A program made the position numbers and the translations under genes. This document shows, piece after piece, positions 47,471-60,037 of a DNA stretch of 64,000 nucleotides. The stretch comes from Limonium bicolor (Eukaryota; Streptophyta; Magnoliopsida; Caryophyllales; Plumbaginaceae). Within the stretch, counting starts at the first letter, position 1; the number at the start of each line of letters is the position of its first letter. The notes below the pieces were generated by a model. The model worked only from the letters and a program-made list of their open reading frames with translations. It was not told the DNA's origin and made no database searches. The stretch covers positions 94,895,298-94,959,297 of the forward strand of contig CM041783.1 of the NCBI GenBank assembly GCA_023374045.1, in the 5' to 3' direction.

Positions 47471-50400
47471 TGTAACACCCCAACCGTTAATCTCATCATT
47501 ACCTCAATATCCATTACTAATTACACTTACTCACGCAGCGGAACTCTAATTACAACGAGGGGTGAAACAACGCCGTTAGCCACCCATGTGGCTAACCGGG
47601 CAAAACTTACATACCGTAACGGTCTGATGAACGGAACAACCGAGTACTTCATACAAATTCAATACTCACTTCATACCTCTACTATACCGAGTCTACAATA
47701 TACGGATGCCGATAACATACTCGGACTTACACCTCATTCAAACGCATAAGTAATTACAATCTAACTACCCATGCTCACTGCAGTCCCCGTCCTACTCTCT
47801 CGAACGGTGGTCAGCTTCAAGTACCTGCACACTAAAAACGTTCCCCCTAGGGGGTCAGCTTACGCTGCGCATGAAATTCGCATATACCGCGTGCTAACCG
47901 CGGTACACCGACTACTTTGGGTCGGATATACATGGAGTTCATTTTAATCAAACAACATGCATCATGACAATACAATATATATGTGTATCACACAAGGAAT
48001 CTACATCCAATCACGGAACACGATTCCTAACTAACATAACAATGTTGTTAGTGGTAACTGGTTACTCTTAGGCATTGAGGGTTATTCCTCACTATGCCTT
48101 GTTTACTTATTCAATACGCCACCCGCTCTCTCGGGTTACTTATTCGTATCCACACCCATTCTCTTGGGCTACTCATTCTTATACTTACCCATTCTCTCGG
48201 TTACTCATACATATACTCACCCCTTTCTCTCGGGTTATTTATACTCGTTATCTCACCACCCACACTCTTGGGTTATTCATCCTCAAGCTCTTGTAGATTC
48301 TCGAGACACTACGGTCTCCTACGTCACGGCTTGTTACTCTTATTACATACTTAAGCCAAAACTCATGGCTCTCTAGCATAGTCTTACTTCCCCGGTTTCG
48401 ACCCTACTCTGGGGTCTAGCATGGTGGGAAGGTTCACTAGCTAACGGAACTCTCTCTTAGTTCATCTCTTTTACTTAGGTCCGACTACTCTCGACTACTC
48501 TCGTTCCCATACACGCCTCTCTCGGAGTTATAGTAATATCATGTATATTAGTAGTCGAGAAGCATCATTCTCGAGTTTCTAATGACTTTGGGAACTTTTA
48601 CTTGAATTCGGGTAATCTTAGGTTTAAGTGTTACCCTCACAATCATATGCTTGTACATTCGGATATTTTCTTAATACCGGGTAAAATCCTCATATAGGAG
48701 GTCGACCATGTCTCAAGGGAGTTACATAGTCCTTAGGTCTCTTACCTTTCTAATAAGTTCACATATTGGACTAACTTCAATCCTCTCGATGGAGGTTCAT
48801 TTATCTCTCCACTCATCTTTATTTCGTGGATTGTTTCAATAAGGTTTTCTAACCGTTATCGGGTATTTACTCAACCCGTACATCTCCTCACATTCTAGGG
48901 AGTTCATACGTTACGATATCGTTATACTTAATCGATAGTTTATGTGTGTTTGCATATTTCCATTGCTTATGAGACTACCCGTACTACGGGTTATTAGTCA
49001 ATCAATACTCACCATGAGTCGGTCTAGGCACTCTGTTAGACACACCGGGCATACAAGTATGTTAGCTCATACAACATACATCAAGGCATACATAATCAAA
49101 CAAGGGATTATTTTCATGCTTTAATCTTGATTAAGCCGGCACACAAACACACCATCAGAGTACTCGGTTAGCTACGGGGCATGAGAAAATCATACCTTTC
49201 ACCGGGGTTTTTACTTTACCGTGGCATCTCACCATGCTCGGGTCACGCACGACTCTCTGATAATGTTTCAAACATTATTGTTAACACTAAACTCATACGG
49301 TACATAATAAAATGTTATTCCCGTATTTACCCCGTTATATCCCATTAACTCGGTTTTACTTTTGTTAATTTGAGTTCTCTTCTCAATCACTTCTAACACT
49401 TAAACCCCCATCATTTACAACCTTTAAAACACTCACGGCATGATTCTGGGGGTTGTCCGGACTTGGTCCTTACCCTAAGTCCCGACCAATACTCATCACA
49501 CTCTCGGGTGGAATTTCAACACTGGTCCGGGACCTTGTCCCTATCAAGTCCCGGACCAAACACGGCTGCACTCTCTCGCCTAAATAAATGGGGTGGTCCG
49601 GGTCCTTGTCCATGGACTAGGTCCCGGACCCTGCTAAAACCTGCAACATACATCATTTTTCAACCCCAATTCAATCCTTAATCCACCCTTAATCTTTCCA
49701 TAAACTTCACACAAGTTTTCCACATATTTATCACCTTAAAAACATGCTCTAAAACTCTTCAAATCATAGGCTCAAACCTTACTCAAACTCTTACTCAAGT
49801 TCACACATTTTTCATTCTCATTTACACTAATGCACACTGTGCATTTCTAACTTCTCCTCACCCTTTGCATTATGCTCTCTTTCATTTTGACCCTTCCACA
49901 TCTTCAGGATAATGCACAACTCATACCAAGTTCCAAGGCTCACTCTTTACCTTAATTCTCCTTTGTTTTTATATAACTCCTAAGCATTTAAACAATCTCT
50001 TTGCTACGATTTTGCACACTCTCTCCACAATCTTCCTATCATATTCTTGGGTGATCATTTACCCAATTCAAACTCCAACAACACCTAGCTAACCCTAGGT
50101 ATTCTCCACACAAACATCACTTAAACACTTAGGTTTCCACATAAATTTGCCATAACTTGGCTACTTCTCTACATTGCCCAAAATCATACCACCATTTTAA
50201 TCATCCTAAAGCTAGCCAAACCACAAGGTTCTATCAGCACTCATATTTTTCCTCATTAATCAAGCAAAACTCATTAAGCACCATAAAGCATAATTCATCA
50301 TATACATAGCTCCCAAGACAAGCATTAACTCACAAAGGCTTTCTCACTGCATTATTTCTAAGCAAGCACCTTATCACCACAACTCAAGTGGGGTTCATTC

Positions 50401-51765
50401 CATTTTATTAACCCTTCCCAAATCCTAATACATATAGGATACCACTAAGATAGGTTCTTACCTTAAATTTTTCTTAGTTTCCTTTTATTTCTCTTCTCCT
50501 CTTCTCCCCTCTTCTTCCTTCCAAAATCGGCCAAGCAATTCATTTGCCCATTTCTCTAGCCACATTCAAATTGCAAAATAAGCACCAAGGAGCTCCTTGG
50601 CTCACCAAATAAACTAAAATTCACAAGGATGCTTAAAGCACAATTTAGGTTTTACCTTTGGAATTTCTGAATGGTTTTCAACTCTTGAATCTTAAGAGGA
50701 CTCCCACCACATTAAAGCTTGGAGAATAGCTCAACAAGGAAAAACCAAGGCATTACAACTTGCCAAAATCGGCCAACACAAGAAGGTGAAGAATATGCAA
50801 CTTTCTTGGATATTTTTACCTTGGATGAAAGAGGAAGCCTCAGCTACAACATGGAGGGTTTTCTCTTCAATGGGCAACACCCACGAAAATGAAACTCACT
50901 ATTTCGAGTTTTGAAAAGAGAGGATGGTAGAGGGTGATGAGAGGATCACAAATATGTGATTATTTTTCGATTCGGAGCAAGTGTGACTTGAGCAAGGAGA
51001 GAAGATGATGAGCTTGCTTGGGTTCCATGTCGGTCTGCACCAGAGAGGGAGAAGGAGAACGTGGAGAAGGGAAATAAAGAAAAGAAGGGAAAGTGAGAGG
51101 AAGAGAGTGAGAGAGTAGTTTTATTTTTTACTTTTTACTTTTCTCTCTCCTCCTCCTTTACTTTCTTCTTCCTTTATTTGCTAACTAATAAACAAGAGAG
51201 GGGGAGGCTGCTTCTCTAATAAACCGGGCCCCCACTAGCTAATTAAGCTAGAGCGTTTTTCAGTTTCAGTTTCTGACAGAAAACGCTCGTTATTTTACCC
51301 GGTTTGGCACTATTCACTAACCGCCCGTGTTTTTCGTTCGTTTTTCGTTTCTCGTTCTTTCTTTTTAATGGCTATTAAGCTTCCATTAATACTTAATTAT
51401 AGTTATATTATCAACTATAATTTTTACGGGTCCATTTGACCACTTAAAGTCACGTTTTCGGGTTTTCTCGAAAAACGTGCTTTAAAACTCCGTTATCGTT
51501 TTAATCCATTATTTGGATCCGTTTTCTTTGGGAATCATTCCCGTATACTTATTAGGCCTAACTAAGCCTTAGGAATCCGTCTCGGACCCTCTCGAGATCA
51601 TGTATCTCTTATACTCATTAACGCGCATTTTAGCGTTTTTCGCTTTTCAAGCGTTTTCTCTTTTCTTTGGTTTTATTCTTTTACCAATACTCTTTAGGCA
51701 ACCATTAGGCCCTTAATAATTTTATTAGAGTAATTTAATCACCATTTTTAGATCCGGGTATTAAA
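47471..51765 (-). repeat. LARD2 5' LTR (family E)
   Basis: Partner of 38109-42434. Most differences are small indels rather than substitutions. It contains a second hairpin array at about 49454-49630, with some units missing bases. Confidence 0.9.
49454..49630 (-). repeat. 72-nt-period hairpin array, second family E copy
   Basis: Same three units as 40094-40275, with several one- to four-base losses in the arms of the first two units. Confidence 0.7.
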
Positions 51766-53014
51766 GGCACCTTCCGATCAATGGGATTGAGGCATCAGTT
51801 CTCTCTTCGACTCAGGGGCCTCGCATACCTTTGTCTCTGCATCATTTCCGAGCAGGTTGAGGCTAGACGCTGAGGAGCTACCCGACTTCACGGTTACGCT
51901 CCGTCTAAGGAGAAGGTTCGTTGCACTCATTACTACCAAGGAGCCACCATCAGAATAAGGGGGAAGACTTCCCAGTCAGTTTCATTGAGTTCAGTAAGCT
52001 AGGATTTGATGTTATCTTCGGGATGAACTGGTTGGAGCGGCACACAAGGGACGTATCCTCTGCGCCGAGCATAGATTGCTGCTCAGGAGTCCGTCTGGGG
52101 TAAAATATCATACATCCTACCCCAGAGGCCAGAGCCTTCGACTAAGATCATCACCGCCATGGCAATGTACAAAGAATTAAGGAGAAAGGAAGAAGTATAC
52201 CTCTGCTATGTACAGGACATAGAGAGAGACCCTGAGTTTGACCCCCGACTTACCGGTAGTGTCGGAGTTCCCGACTATTTCCACGGGAACTGCCCAGCAT
52301 GCCACCCACTCGGGAGGTAGAGTTCACCATTGAGCTGCTACCTGGTACCGGACCGATAGCCAAAGCACCATATCGTATGGCTCCGCAGAAATGACTGAGT
52401 TAAAAGAACACTGAAAGGATTTGTTGGATATAAGGATTCGTAAGACCAAGTGTGTCACCATGGGGAGCGCCAGTCCTCTTCGTGAAGAAGAAGGATGGTA
52501 GTCTCCGCCTCTGCATCGACTACAGAGAGCTGAATGCAGTGACAGTGAAGAATAAGTACCCACTACCCCCCCGCATTGACGATCTGTTCGATCAGTTGAA
52601 GGGGAGCATCTGTGTTTTCCAAGATTGATCTCAGACCGGGGTATCATTAGATAGCCATTAAGGAGGGAGACATTGAGAAGACGGCATTCCGGACACGATA
52701 CGGCCACTACGAGTTTAACAGTGATGCCGTTCGGTTTGTCGAACGCGCCAGCGAAGTTTATGGATCTGATGAACCGCTTGTTCCGGGAGCAGCTGGACAA
52801 GTCGGTGTGGTTTTTATTGATGATATTTTGATATATTCAAAGTCTAAGGTTGAGCATGAGGAACATTTGAGGAGGGTGTTGGAAATATTAAGGGAGAACC
52901 AGCTATTGCTAAGTTCTCCAAGTGTGAGTTTTGGCTTGACCAGGTCTCTTTCCTAGGTCATGTCATCTCGGATGCTGGATCGCAGTGGATCCAGCAAAGA
53001 TTGATGCCGTACTC
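51766..53014 (+). pseudogene. pol: Element C pol continued: protease and RT, broken, cut by element F
   Basis: Starting with the GGCAC duplication, the protease site is recognisable at about 51810-51835 (DSGASHTF, shifted frames). Further matches to element A are [15 protein letters not shown] (52000-52045), VKKKDGS (about 52480-52500), [17 protein letters not shown] and the catalytic FIDD at 52813-52824, then [18 protein letters not shown]. Many one-base shifts and a TAG at about 52648 in place of the Gln codon of the GYHQ motif break it. Sequence stops at DPAKIDAV where element F begins, so RNase H, integrase and chromodomain are beyond the window. Confidence 0.85.
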
Positions 53015-55715
53015 TGTAACACCCGGTTTTCACACACTAAATTTTCTTATTACTTGAACAACTATACTACAATATTTTACACAGCGGAAGACTAAATAAC
53101 ACCTAAGTCAAACCGGAGCGCTACCGCCACACCCACACCATAGTGTGGATGCTAAGTCTAATCCACCTACAACCTAACTCCCGGAACATGCTCCAAGGAG
53201 TTTACCACTTACAATAAATAAAATTTCTAGCTATGTCGGCGCGTTCCCTTGTCCCAAGCTCAAGAGCAATATCACACAAAGAATCAACTTCACCTGCAAC
53301 AAACCTGTGGCCAGCAAACAATCACACAAAAGGGCCACAGGCACAAACCGAAAACGTCAGCAAAAAGCTGAGTAACAAATATCACACCCTGTAAAATTCA
53401 CTCTCTTTGAAAAAAACCTTTTTAGCAGCATAAAGGCACAATCAACACAAAAAACCATGTATCAACCACAAACACAAGTTTACAACACACTCACCTTCCT
53501 TGAGACATTTTACCTTAACACAAACCACCTGTCATAATGATATCACAATACCAGCAAACTCACCAGAGACATAAATCCAATAATATTTGGAAACCACATA
53601 ACAATTCCCACCAGTTTGTATCTCAATTATTAACATTCCACCAATCCTCGGGCACACCGGTCTTTCGACAAAGAGCTACTAGGCTCTCGGCCCCTTGGAC
53701 AAATAATTCCACCACCTCACCCCATGTCCTTAAGTGTGCACACCCCCTATGAATCATCAGTCCATAGAGTAGATCATGATGGCTTAGCTCCAATACATTG
53801 GTAGGAGCGAAAATTCAGTGAATGGCCAACCATGGCTCGACAAATTGAAGGAGCTAACCATAGCTCAATAGTTTCGAAATATATATTTCCAAATTCACAC
53901 TTCCACCACCATAAGTAATATCAACCTTTCCAACATATAAATATCATCCACAATCATATAAAATTGCTCAAAATAACCACCAACCAAAGGATAGCAATAA
54001 ACAAGATTAATCACATATTAAAGTACAAACAACCCACCTTTAGAATTAAAACCTTGTATAAGGTTAGACTTTGTCTAACTTTGTTCCACCTGAATATCCA
54101 CTCCATCAAAATCAAGCTTTCTCTTAGCAATCACAGATCAACAAGAATTCCACACCAAGAGTAGTCACCAAAAATCATTCCAGAGCCTTTCAAGGCTAAG
54201 CCAAGCAACAAAACACCCAAAACCATACTTAAACACAATTTCCTTCTTTCCAAGTTTTAGCACACATATAACCTTACAAGACTTCCTTATACCTTTTACA
54301 CTTCACCACCTCTTACAACTTCAACCACAAGTCATATTAGGACCATAATGACCAGAGAAACCATTAAATCCAATAACCAACACAATTACAATTACACTTT
54401 CAAGCTTAAAGCACACCTTTATCCCAAATCACTTCCTAGTAATTCGAATGACATCCCAAAGGAGTTTCGACCTGAATTTTTGACCATAGATATAAATTCG
54501 AAATATAAGAATACCCTCAAAATTTCAGCTCAAACCCATGTCGGAAACTCATCTAAACAACTCCTAAAGCTTAAAGCTCATTATTTTCCCTTGCCATGTC
54601 TATCCGACTTACTTAAATATCTTCATTCGACTTCATTTTTTGACCATAACCATATGTTCACTATTAAAGACTACCCTCAAAATTTTAAGGCAAGATGAAT
54701 TCGGGAACCTATTTAACTAAGTCTCAAGGCTTAAAACACCATTTAAGCCCTCCCACCTTGACCTAGCATTTTTATGTCTAACCACGAGTTCCCACCACCT
54801 ATAATCAATTATTATGAGTTAATATAGGTAGAATAATAACACACCAAACTCAACAAAATCCCATCGAAATCACTCAAGGAGTCTTAAAACACATTTTTCC
54901 TCCCTAAAAGTTCCCTAGAACTTATCCTACTTCCCAAAGGTATTTTCGCCTGAATATTTGATATTATTCTAGTAATAACTATCTAAGAACACTGTCAAAA
55001 TTTCAGCTCAAGAGAAGCTAGGGTTCGGAAGTTACCATTAACAAGAGTTAAAGCTCAAAATCAGGGTTTAAAGAAAGAAATGGCTGAGCTTAAGTGTTAC
55101 CTGGAATCTCCTTGCCATTTTAGTTTAAGCCACGACCTTCAAGTCCCTTAGCTAAATGAATCAATTTCTTCCACCAACCAATTCGTCCAGGTCACCAGCT
55201 CCTTCTCCTCCTTGAAATCTTGTTTTTCCTTGATTTCTAGCTTGAATCGCTTCTCCAATGGTGGGTGTTGAGTTCTATGAGCTTCTATGGTGTTCTAATG
55301 GGTGAGAGTGAGTGAGGAAGGCAGGTAATCGGTTCCCATCTCTTCTTAAGGATGGCGTGAGTGAATTCCAATTTTACTTCATTAATTAAGTGTAATGATT
55401 ACTAAGATAACCTATCTCTTCCTAAGCCATTAGATTAGTGACAATTGTCTAGATTAAATCTCAGCCCTCCATGTGTGACCGGCCCTTAATGATGAAGGAG
55501 ACAAGTGGCATGGGTATAAAGAGTATAAGACAAAATAGAATGATGTCTTCACTTACAGCCGTCGGATCGTAGATATTTTGCTTGGATGAATCTCCACCAT
55601 CCATGTGTGACCACCCCTCATTAATGAAGGTGACACATGTCTTCTCTTGATTGAACCATGTGTACTAATCATCTCTTGACACCTCGACGCTTACATCATC
55701 GTTATGTCATGCCGA

Positions 55716-55775
55716 CATCATCACTGCATCATCACTGCATCATCACTGCATCACCACCACCCACTGCATCATCAT
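55716..55775. repeat. CATCATCACTG tandem repeat in F LTR
   Basis: An 11-bp unit repeated three to five times with small variation. Copies are at about 59705-59767 and 63694-63756. Confidence 0.75.
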
Positions 55776-55866
55776 GGTCAAAGTTGACCATTGACCAAGG
55801 TTTGACCAATGTCCATGTTTGACCGAAGTCAGACCAAAGTTGACCTAGGTTTGACCACAGTTGACC
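55776..55866 (-). promoter_or_regulatory. Cluster of eight W-box cores, F LTR copy 1
   Basis: Seven TTGACC and one GGTCAA occur in 91 bp, 180-270 bp inside the LTR as transcribed, within the likely U3 promoter. TTGACC is the core bound by WRKY transcription factors in plants, so stress- or defence-linked transcription is inferred. Confidence 0.6.
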
Positions 55867-56663
55867 GGGGCTTCTAGAACTCCATGCAACTCACCGAAAT
55901 TTCAGTGTTTCTCGGAACTTTCTGAACTAGGGTTTCTCCAAGGTTTCTTGGTTGATTCCCAACCACTATGGCTTCCTCGTGTTCTCTAATAATTCCTAAG
56001 GAACTATGGTTTCCATTAGGGTTACAAAAATTCGGGGTATTACATTCTCCCCCCGTTAAACAAAGCTTCGTCCCCGATGCTTAACTTACCACCATCATCA
56101 CCAAATACCCAAACACAAATACAAATCTTTGACGACAAGGTAATACCACCAAGCATTAAATAGCCATAAATAAATGTCACATAATCATAGCACACAAGCA
56201 CATAAGCACACAAGTCAATTTCCAAATACTGAGTAACATCATATTAATCATGTCAATAATTATATCAACACCTCATACATGGTGTCAAACTATTTATTTT
56301 CAAAAGTATCCAACCACAAAATCCCAAACTTTATGTTCTCCTTATGTAATCCACTTCATTAAAACATGAACCAACACACAATTCCTCATGATATAAAGCA
56401 TATTAACACACATAACCATGTCAATTATTTTGTCACTCATCACCTATTACACACATACAATAACAATCCATCTACTTCAGACAATTCATCACATAGCAAA
56501 AAGATAATAATTTTGATCATATAAACATGTCAAACACTTTAAGTGTCCTATTGCATCAATCTCAGATATTAATATCAAACTATCCTCAATTATTTCACCA
56601 CTAATCAACACCTACGTCTTACACCAACCACGCTTCCACTGCGCTACTCTGATCTAATTTATT

Positions 56664-56806
56664 TCGTGATCACTTACAGAAGCTTCAGGAATCCTCCAAC
56701 CCTGCCATGGTCAGTGCCAGTGTTGAACTATCCTTCCACCTCAATTTGTTTTCAGTTTCCCTTGATCTGACCAGGATCAAGGTCAACCTTCCACGTCAGA
56801 TTCAAG
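56664..56806 (-). other. Conserved non-coding island, F interior 1
   Basis: Matches the LARD islands. Contains the hairpin CCTTGATC-TGACCAG-GATCAAGG at 56760-56782. Confidence 0.65.
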
Positions 56807-56994
56807 CAATTGCACAATTAAACAAGTTCCAGTTTAATCCTAGTATAGCCCCAATTATCCGACGACCACAACTAATTCCAAACAATCAAACAAATCGGTA
56901 ACAAGCAACAAACACAATTCCATCCCCACGGCTTGTCAAGTTTTTAAGCCTAGATTTAATCTTACTCAACCAAAGCTCCCTAGAGACCAAACCT

Positions 56995-57006
56995 GCTCTG
57001 ATACCA
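56995..57006 (-). promoter_or_regulatory. Primer binding site, F interior 1
   Basis: The minus strand reads TGGTATCAGAGC, three bases from the LTR copy 2 end. Confidence 0.9.
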
Positions 57007-57009
57007 CTC

Positions 57010-60000
57010 TGTAACACCCCGGTTTTCACACACTAAAATTTTCTTATTACTTGAACAACTTACTACAATATTTTACAGCGGAAGACTAATAACACCTAAG
57101 TCAAACCGGAGCGCTACCGCCACACCCACACCAACTAGTGTGGATGCTAAGGCTAATCCACCTACAACCTAACTCCCGGAACATGCTCCAAGGAGTTTAC
57201 CACTTACAAATAAATAAAATTTCTAGCTATGTCGGCGCGTTCCCTTGTCCCAAGCTCAAGAGCAATATCACACAAAGAATCAACTTCACCTGCAACAAAC
57301 CTGTGGCCAGCAAACAATCACACAAAAGGCCACAGGCACAAACCAGAAAACGTCAGCAAAGCTGAGTAACAAATATCACACCCTGTAAAATTCACTCTCT
57401 TTGAAAAAAACCTTTTTAGCAGCATAAAGGCACACATCAACACAAACAACCATGTTATCAACCACAAACACAAGTTTACAACACACTCACCTTCCTTGAG
57501 ACATTTTACCTTAACACAAACCACCTGTTCATAATGATATCACAATACCAGCAAACTCACCAGAGACATAAATCCAATAATATTTTGGAAACCACATAAC
57601 AATTCCCACCAGTTTGTATCTCAATTATTAACATTCCACCAATCCTCGGGCACACCGGTCTTTCGACAAAGAGCTACTAGGCTCTCGGCCCCTTGGACAA
57701 ATAATTCCACCACCTCACCCCATGTCCTTAAGTGTGCACACCCCCTATGAATCATCAGTCCATAGAGTAGATCATGATGGCTTAGCTCCAATACATTGGT
57801 AGGAGCGAAAATTCAGTGAATGGCCAACCATGGCTCGACAAATTGAAGGAGCTAACCATAGCTCAATAGTTTCGAAATATATATTTCCAAATTCACACTT
57901 CCACCACCATAAGTAATATCAACCTTTCCAACATATAAATATCATCCACAATCATATAAAATTGCTCAAAATAACCACCAACCAAAGGATAGCAATAAAC
58001 AAGATTAATCACATATTAAAGTACAAACAACCCACCTTAGAATTAAAACCTTGTATAAGGTTAGACTTTGTCTAACTTTGTTCCACCTGAATATCCACTC
58101 CATCAAAATCAAGCTTTCTCTTAGCAATCACAGATCAACAAGAATTCCACACCAAGAGTAGTCACCAAAAATCATTCCAGAGCCTTTCAAGGCTAAGCCA
58201 AGCAACAAAACACCCAAACCATACTTAAAACACATTTTCCTTCTTTCCAAGTTTTAGCACACATATAACCTTACAAGACTTCCTTATACCTTTTACACTT
58301 CACCACCTCTTACAACTTCAACCACAAGTCATATTAGGACCATAATGACCAGAGAACCATTAAATCCAATAACCAACACACAATTACACTTATTCAAGCT
58401 TAAAGCACACCTTTATCCCAAATCACTTCCTAGTAATTCGAATGACATCCCAAAGGAGTTTCGACCTGAATTTTTGACCATAGATATAAATTCGAAATAT
58501 AAGAATACCCTCAAAATTTCAGCTCAAACCCATGTCGGAAACTCATCTAAACAACTCCTAAAGCTTAAAGCTCATTATTTTCCCTTGCCATGTCTATCCG
58601 ACTTAAATATCTTCATTCGACTTCATTTTTTGACCATAACCATATGTTCACTATTAAAGACTACCCTCAAAATTTTAAGGCAAGATGAATTCGGGAACCT
58701 ATTTAACTAAGTCTCAAGGCTTAAAACACCATTTAAGCCCTCCCACCTTGACCTAGCATTTTTATGTCTAACCACGAGTTCCCACCACCTATAATCAATT
58801 ATTATGAGTTAATATAGGATAGAATAACACACCAAACTCAACAAAATCCCATCGAAATCACTCAAGGAGTCTTAAAACACATTTTTCCTCCCTAAAAGTT
58901 CCCTAGAACTTATCCTACTTCCCAAAGGTATTTTCGCCTGAATATTTGATTATTCTAGTAATAACTATCTAAGAACACTGTCAAAATTTCAGCTCAAGAG
59001 AAGCTAGGGTTCGGAAGTTACCATTAACAAGAGTTAAAGCTCAAAATCAGGGTTTAAAGAAAGAAATGGTGAGCATAAGTGTTACCTGGAATCTCCTTGC
59101 CATTTTAGCCACGACCTTACAAGTCCCTTAGCTAAATGAATCAATTTCTTCCACCAACCAATTCGTCCAAGGTCACCAGCTCCTTCTCCCTCCTTGAAAT
59201 CTTGTTTTTCCTTGATTTCTAGCTTGAATCTCCTTCTCCAATGGTGGGTGTTGAGTTCTATGAGCTTCTATGGTGTTCTAATGGCGTGAGAGTGAGTGAG
59301 GAAGGCAGGTAAATCGGTTCCCATCTCATTCTTAAGGATGGCGTGAGTGAATTCCAATTTTACTTCATTAATTAAGTGTAATGATTACTAAGATAACCTT
59401 ATCTCTTCCTAAGCCATTAGATTAGTGACAATTGTCTAGATTAAATCTCAGCCCTCCATGTGTGACCGGCCTTAATGATGAAGGAGACAAGTGGCATGGG
59501 TAATAAAGAGTATAAGACAAAATAGAATGATGTCTTCACTTACAGCCGTCGGATCGTAGATATTTTGCTTGGATGAATCTCCACCATCCATGTGTGACCA
59601 CCCCTCATTAATGAAGGTGACACATGTCTTCTCTTGATTGAACCATGTGTAACTAATCATCTCTTGACACCTCGACGCTTACATCATCGTTATGTCATGC
59701 CGACATCATCACTGCATCATCACTGCATCATCACTGCATCACCACTGCATCACCACTGCATCATCATGGTCAAAGTTGACCATTGACCAAGGTTTGACCA
59801 ATGTCCAATGTTTGACCGAAGTCAGACCAAAGTTGACCTAGGTTTGACCACAGTTGACCGGGGCTTCTAGAACTCCATGCAACTCACCGAAATTTCAGTG
59901 TTTCTCGGAACTTTCTGAACTAGGGTTTCTCCAAGGTTTCTTGGTTGATTCCCAACCACTATGGCTTCCTCGTGTTCTCTAATAATTCCTAAGGAACTAT

Positions 60001-60037
60001 GGTTTCCATTAGGGTTACAAAAATTCGGGGTATTACA
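57010..60037 (-). repeat. Element F LTR copy 2 (shared middle LTR)
   Basis: 3028 bp, almost identical to copies 1 and 3. It serves as the 5' LTR of the left unit and the 3' LTR of the right unit. Confidence 0.9.
59768..59859 (-). promoter_or_regulatory. W-box cluster, F LTR copy 2
   Basis: Same arrangement of TTGACC/GGTCAA cores as at 55776-55866. Confidence 0.6.

Larger units (their letters stand above)
38109..51765 (-). mobile_element. LARD2: complete non-autonomous LTR element in the protease of C
   Basis: A 13.7 kb element: LTRs 38109-42434 and 47471-51765, non-coding interior 5.0 kb, primer binding site at 47455-47466 and polypurine tract at 42435-42450, all on the minus strand. It is flanked by GGCAC at 38104-38108 and 51766-51770, a perfect 5-bp target duplication. 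The LTR ends are TTTAATACC and GGTGTTACA, so the 5' end lacks the usual TG. Confidence 0.93.
31220..53014 (+). mobile_element. Element C: AlkB-carrying chromovirus, interrupted by LARD2 and F
   Basis: Order: 5' LTR (31220-35360), primer binding site, leader, gag in several exon-like pieces (35596-37000), AlkB-like dioxygenase (37133-37871), then the start of pol (38069-38108). LARD2 sits there with a GGCAC duplication. Pol resumes at 51766 and runs through protease and RT until element F begins at 53015. The rest of pol and the 3' LTR should lie beyond the window. Both insertions are in opposite orientation. Confidence 0.88.
53015..56044 (-). repeat. Element F LTR copy 1
   Basis: On the minus strand it begins TGTAATACCCCGAATTTT and ends GGGTGTTACA. 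Near its 5' end it carries a W-box cluster (55776-55866) and an 11-bp tandem repeat. Translated frames such as that at 54348-54698 are shared with the other LTR copies but match no domain. Confidence 0.88.
56045..57009 (-). mobile_element. Element F interior 1, non-coding
   Basis: 965 bp with no domain. The polypurine tract lies at 56045-56060 (minus strand AACGGGGGGAGAA), the conserved island at 56664-56806 and the primer binding site at 56995-57006. Its small size resembles TRIM-like elements, although the LTRs are far longer than in TRIMs. Confidence 0.85.

Noticed and set aside
54348..54698. 116-121 codon frames repeated in all F LTRs
   Set aside because: They repeat only because the LTR is repeated; one copy is shifted by indels and no domain is visible.
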